A stretch of DNA of 64,000 bases from Phoronis australis (Eukaryota; Phoronida; Phoronidae), in assembly GCA_002633005.1 (NCBI GenBank), contig NMRA01000446.1, positions 274,334 to 338,333 on the forward strand. Reading direction: 5' to 3'. A program made the translations under genes and the position numbers. Within the stretch, counting starts at the first letter, position 1. Each line of letters begins with the position of its first letter. Below the pieces are notes generated by a model. The model was given only the letters and a program-made list of their open reading frames with translations. It did no database searches and was not told the origin of the DNA. Shown here in pieces: positions 60,769-64,000 of the stretch.

Positions 60769-60776
60769 TATAAAAA
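60769..60776 (+). promoter_or_regulatory. TATA-like box
   Basis: CAGTATAAAAAGCGGGTC, with TATAAAAA 31 bp upstream of the ATG at 60807. If it works, the start of transcription would be close to 60800, leaving a very short leader, which weakens the case. Confidence 0.3.
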
Positions 60777-60806
60777 GCGGGTCTAAGACAAAAACGTGAG
60801 CGTAAA

Positions 60807-60956
60807 ATGTCTGCTACAACAAACAAAGACGTACCGACAGCGTTTTTGTCGAACGGGAGATCTAAAACCCCAAAATCACCCCGGCCAACCCGCGATCGAG
60901 AACGACCGGAAAGCGATCGAGAACGAAATTTGCCGCGAGAAGCGAAGCCAGGCAAG
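60807..60956 (+). CDS. Candidate first exon of a small gene (R/D/E-rich)
   Basis: Fifty codons: MSATTNKDVPTAFLSNG, then RSKTPKSPRPT, RDRERPESDRERN and LPREAKPGK. Ends GGCAAG/GTTAGT, a good donor, phase 0. The RDRER repeats are coded by two copies of the GCGATCGAGAACG motif found elsewhere nearby (60892 and 60913, 21 bp or seven codons apart). No known domain. A plausible second exon is at 61585. Could also be chance coding next to a regulatory motif cluster. Confidence 0.3.
60892..60925 (+). promoter_or_regulatory. Two copies of the GCGATCGNGAACGC motif
   Basis: GCGATCGAGAACG at 60892 and 60913, 21 bp apart, inside the candidate first exon. Confidence 0.5.
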
Positions 60957-61284
60957 GTTAGTAAATTTGATGAATTTCCGTTGTTTTTATTTCCAATTTG
61001 AAAACAGAGACATTAGTTCAAGGCGTAACACATTGAGGAAGGGCAGGTAGAGGTTTAGGCTAGTGTCTCTTCCAATTATAGGAGAAAAGTTACGTTGACC
61101 GAGGCATCGCTTAAGCAGAAGGTGATTTGTATGTCATTTTGGCAAATTGCCGTTATTTTTGGCACTAAATCAATAAATTGACCATGGAGTTATGAAGAAA
61201 TGACGTGTGAAAACATAACGCAACGCTTGTTTCTTGTAGTTTTGTCAGGATCTATGATTTTTCGACGCTTTTCTGCTAAAAGAT

Positions 61285-61353
61285 GCGATCGAGAACGCAA
61301 CGATAAGCGATCGGGAACGCAAATTTGTGCTTTGTTTATGCGATCGGGAACGC
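61285..61353 (+). promoter_or_regulatory. Three copies of the GCGATCGNGAACGC motif
   Basis: GCGATCGAGAACGC at 61285, GCGATCGGGAACGC at 61307 and 61340; spacings 22 and 33 bp. Located in the intron of the candidate gene. Confidence 0.6.
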
Positions 61354-61584
61354 ATCGTGGTTTGTCGAACATTAATGAACTTTTTACTTATAAAACGTGA
61401 AAAAGGTTACAAAATAAGTGTGGTGATATGAATTAATCACATTTTGTGTCATTACTGTGTTACTTTCGTATCAAAACTGAACAACAGCATAGCATATTAC
61501 CATTAAATTGCCATGAGCACTACATGCACATCAAGCATAATTTTAGTTTCACAAACGAATTTTATTTTCATTTCAGGAAACAAG

Positions 61585-61791
61585 TTCACTGCTATTCAGT
61601 GTGGGGCGAGCTTCAACGAACATGTTACCCACGATGTGAAGGTACACCCTACCATGGTTTTGAAAAGTACAGGCATCTACTTTGAGACGAAACCACTGAG
61701 AACAAGGGTTTCTAAACTGAAGACTCACCCAGGAGTTGTTCCGTGTGGCGTGTCAATCAGGGGTAAACAAATTGTTGCAGCACCGACATGA
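61585..61791 (+). CDS. Candidate second exon of the same small gene
   Basis: Sixty-eight codons from FTAIQCGASFNEHV through MVLKSTGIYFETKPL and HPGVVPCGVSIRGK to AAPT and a stop. The usual-looking acceptor TTTCATTTCAG ends at 61576, but using it puts the join out of frame; the AG at 61583-61584, eight bases on, keeps the frame. The product would be 118 residues. Just beyond the stop another frame stays open, with one stop, to 61978 (KSKNDDELAHRKRGECGN), so the region may be a frameshifted older coding sequence. No family recognised. Confidence 0.25.
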   Translation, partial: FTAIQCGASFNEHVTHDVKVHPTMVLKSTGIYFETKPLRTRVSKLKTHPGVVPCGVSIRGKQIVAAPT

Positions 61792-62747
61792 AAGGGAGTG
61801 TAGAATCTTCTTGTAAAATTGTGACAGCAAAAGGAAAAAAAAACAAATAGACAGTGAAGTCAAAGAATGATGATGAGCTTGCCCATAGGAAGAGAGGGGA
61901 GTGTGGCAACACTTCACGAGATGATTCAAAGACTCCCACTCATAAACGTGTGGGATCTAAAACTTGGCCAGAAGTTGTGTAATCTGGTGTGCTGATAAAA
62001 CGGGTGGGATTTTACTTGATGTTTTACTGATAACATAGATACAGAGATGAACAGATTGACTTGTGGCGCATTGTGTTTGACTCTTCTGTTTTGTAGTCTT
62101 GGTCCTAAGTTCACCTGCATCATCAGTTCATGATCTCCAGTTTAATGTGACATTGAAAAAGATTGAGACAGTTGTAATACACATACTATATTGTGATTTT
62201 CTCAAACGTAGTCAACATGTTGTCATTAACGTCACTTCAACTACACACTGTAGTGATTTACACAGGAAATCAAGAATACTATAGCACTTCTATAATAATA
62301 TTAATCTTTTATCACATATAACTCAAAATTGGTCTTACAAAAATATATAAATTTATTTCTTTAGGGAAATCAACATAACAAATCCATTGAACATTTCCAA
62401 CGAATTACTTTTGGAATGTATTAGACTAAATCATCACTGAATCATAGACAATGTATTTAGGACTGATTATAGTATAATAGTCTGTCAACGGAAATCAACA
62501 ACAGTATGAAAGCAATTTCTACAATAATCATAGACATATATTTTCATTTAAGGTACATGTACTAACTGCTCAGAACAACTGTATATAAGTATTGCTCAAT
62601 GGCACTTTGTATGGCCATTTAAATCTACCTAAACACTACAAAAATGTACTGGTTTTGTTAAAAATCCTTTTGAAATAACACAAATATAGAAAGAAACTTG
62701 AGGAAAAAGGTTCAAAACAAAACGTCAAAATACTATCACATCAGCAT

Positions 62748-62878
62748 TGCTGTAGTGGGGCGTAGGCGCACGTAGGCGCAGCCAACCACCTTTTGGCATT
62801 TGAACATAGCGCCTACGCACAGTAAGTTACGTTCAGTGCTCTGGGCGCCTACTTCTCTTTAATTTTACCACTACAGCA
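62748..62878. mobile_element. 131-bp MITE-like element
   Basis: Ends TGCTGTAGTGG (62748-62758) and CCACTACAGCA (62868-62878) are exact inverted repeats. Inside, GTAGGCGC occurs twice at the left and GCGCCTAC twice at the right, adding further pairing. No coding capacity. Confidence 0.8.
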
Positions 62879-63066
62879 CTGCACATCAGACAACTACCAA
62901 CCATAAACTCTGTAAATCTAAATAAACTATAGCGACTTAACAACCTTCACCACTTGACTTAATGATTTCATGCATGACGTTTCTGCTTGCTATGCCTGTA
63001 GAAGGAGGCATACTGTTTGCATGACATGCCGCATTCACCAAAAAAGGAGTGTCATCGTGTTGTGAC

Positions 63067-63345
63067 TCAGTGTCGCACCAGGCTCACTCTTTCCGCGAAA
63101 CATTGATTACAGATAGGACACTGAATCGATATTGGTTCCTGAGCATGATGCTTCATGCTGTGTTTTACTATATTGGTAAAAACTCTTGACGCATGCAACG
63201 CGTCAATCACAGGGCTGGTAAAGGTCTTGCTTTGTTGTAGTGTCACTGTATGGTATTGCCATGTGGTCATACTGAGACGATTTATTAGTTCCTGAACAAG
63301 GGTCCACAACACACACACACACACACACTCACTCCATTGTGACAT
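63067..63345 (-). pseudogene. Broken C2H2 zinc-finger coding fragment
   Basis: On minus the frame ends SIQCPICNQCFAERVSLVRH and then TGA. C-P-I-C, F, L and H fit a C2H2 finger, but the second histidine is lost to the stop. In the next frame, WCDTESQHDDTPFLVN and so on stays open for about 40 codons and supplies the missing DxESQH, so a small deletion probably broke a finger of the form SLVRHDTESQH. Upstream residues (ITSPVIDALHASRV-like) show nothing recognisable, and a CA repeat lies at its 5' side. May be transposon-derived. Confidence 0.45.
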
Positions 63346-63607
63346 GCAGCAGTTGTACTACTCTTTTTTTGAAGGCGTGGACGTTAACACCCTGAAGGAC
63401 TCCTCGTGTGGCTACAGTTCAACTGAAAAAAATCTAACGCATTCAGTTATGTTTGTTAGGCTAAATCTCACTTAGAAATAATGAAAAAACGACGAAATGT
63501 AATTAATAATCAACCCATCAACTAATTCAGTTCCGTATTATTCTAAAATTATTGACATGATACCGGAACTTGAACGACTATTCAGGCCAATGCAGAGAAA
63601 AAAATGT

Positions 63608-63642
63608 GCGTTCACGATCGCCTTTTTTGCGTTCACGATCGC
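63608..63642 (-). promoter_or_regulatory. Two inverted copies of the GCGATCGNGAACGC motif
   Basis: GCGTTCACGATCGC at 63608-63621 and 63629-63642, 21 bp apart; the reverse complement is GCGATCGTGAACGC. No gene is recognised at this end beyond the broken zinc finger about 270 bp away. Confidence 0.6.
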
Positions 63643-64000
63643 CATAGAGAATGGGGCTATTCGGAAAATCTACAATAACTAGAGGGCGTGCGTGTACTAG
63701 TGGTGATAGATTACCAGCCTCGATTTCGCGAGCCCTTTAAATACATGGTGAAATGGCTTGCAGCCGTGCCAACTGAATGTGAGATTGCGTAAAAAGGGTG
63801 CTTCTATGAGAGGAAGTAAGCACGACCTCATACAAAGGTAAGATTTGTGATTATTTTTACGATTATTCCATGATTATTCTACCGATGCCTGTTAACTGAG
63901 GCACTCGCCGATGTCGACTTCGCGGCAGTCAGTCGCCAGCCAGAGTCTGGTTAATCTTTATATGTTGTGATATGTGATACGATACTTGACGTAGCAATCG

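Overview
This is a eukaryotic (metazoan) genomic window of modest GC content, gene-poor and crowded with decayed mobile elements. There are no operons, bacterial genes, rRNA or recognisable tRNA genes. The only clear host gene is the 5' part of a GnRH/corazonin/AKH-type neuropeptide receptor with three exons and canonical splice sites on the minus strand. This gene, the non-LTR retrotransposon types, the many short inverted-repeat elements and a P2X7-like cysteine domain fit a marine invertebrate; an ambulacrarian or amphioxus is my guess, but the sequence alone does not settle it.

Layout. 1-1090: decayed LINE reverse transcriptase, minus strand, with a small inverted-repeat element in its catalytic motif and a tripled motif. 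2.5-10.2 kb: receptor gene, minus strand, exons at 9675-10186, 7383-7488 and 2525-2729; the TM6/TM7 and tail exons lie beyond the left edge. Its introns hold degenerate repeats, including an array around 3.6-5.7 kb with several sites resembling the CTCF core. 10.6-23.5 kb: microsatellites, several clean tandem arrays, MITEs and a second LINE 3' end (12.6-13.6 kb). 24.0-24.4 kb: frame-broken P2X7-type cysteine-domain remnant. 24.4-34 kb: no supported genes, several MITE families and one assembly gap. 34.1-38.8 kb: about 4.7 kb bounded by inverted repeats, enclosing a decayed minus-strand gene that combines a 'FDGY..GPS / VGEDT' domain with a CXC-type cysteine domain; probably a DNA transposon. 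38.8-55 kb: repeats, plus one weak secreted-protein candidate at 46.9 kb. 55.5-56.0 kb: a third LINE remnant. 60.8-61.8 kb: a weak two-exon candidate gene behind a TATA-like box. 63.1-63.3 kb: broken C2H2 finger.

What stands out: (i) a 14-bp motif, GCGATCGNGAACGC, present seven times at 60.9-63.6 kb with spacings of 21, 22, 33 and 21 bp, close to whole DNA turns; (ii) the inverted-repeat-bounded element carrying the PIN-like/CXC gene, whose two arms can each encode nearly the same peptide; (iii) CTCF-like cores in two separate repeat families, which could be exported with them. The supported genes do not form a pathway; apart from the receptor, most coding signal is transposon debris.
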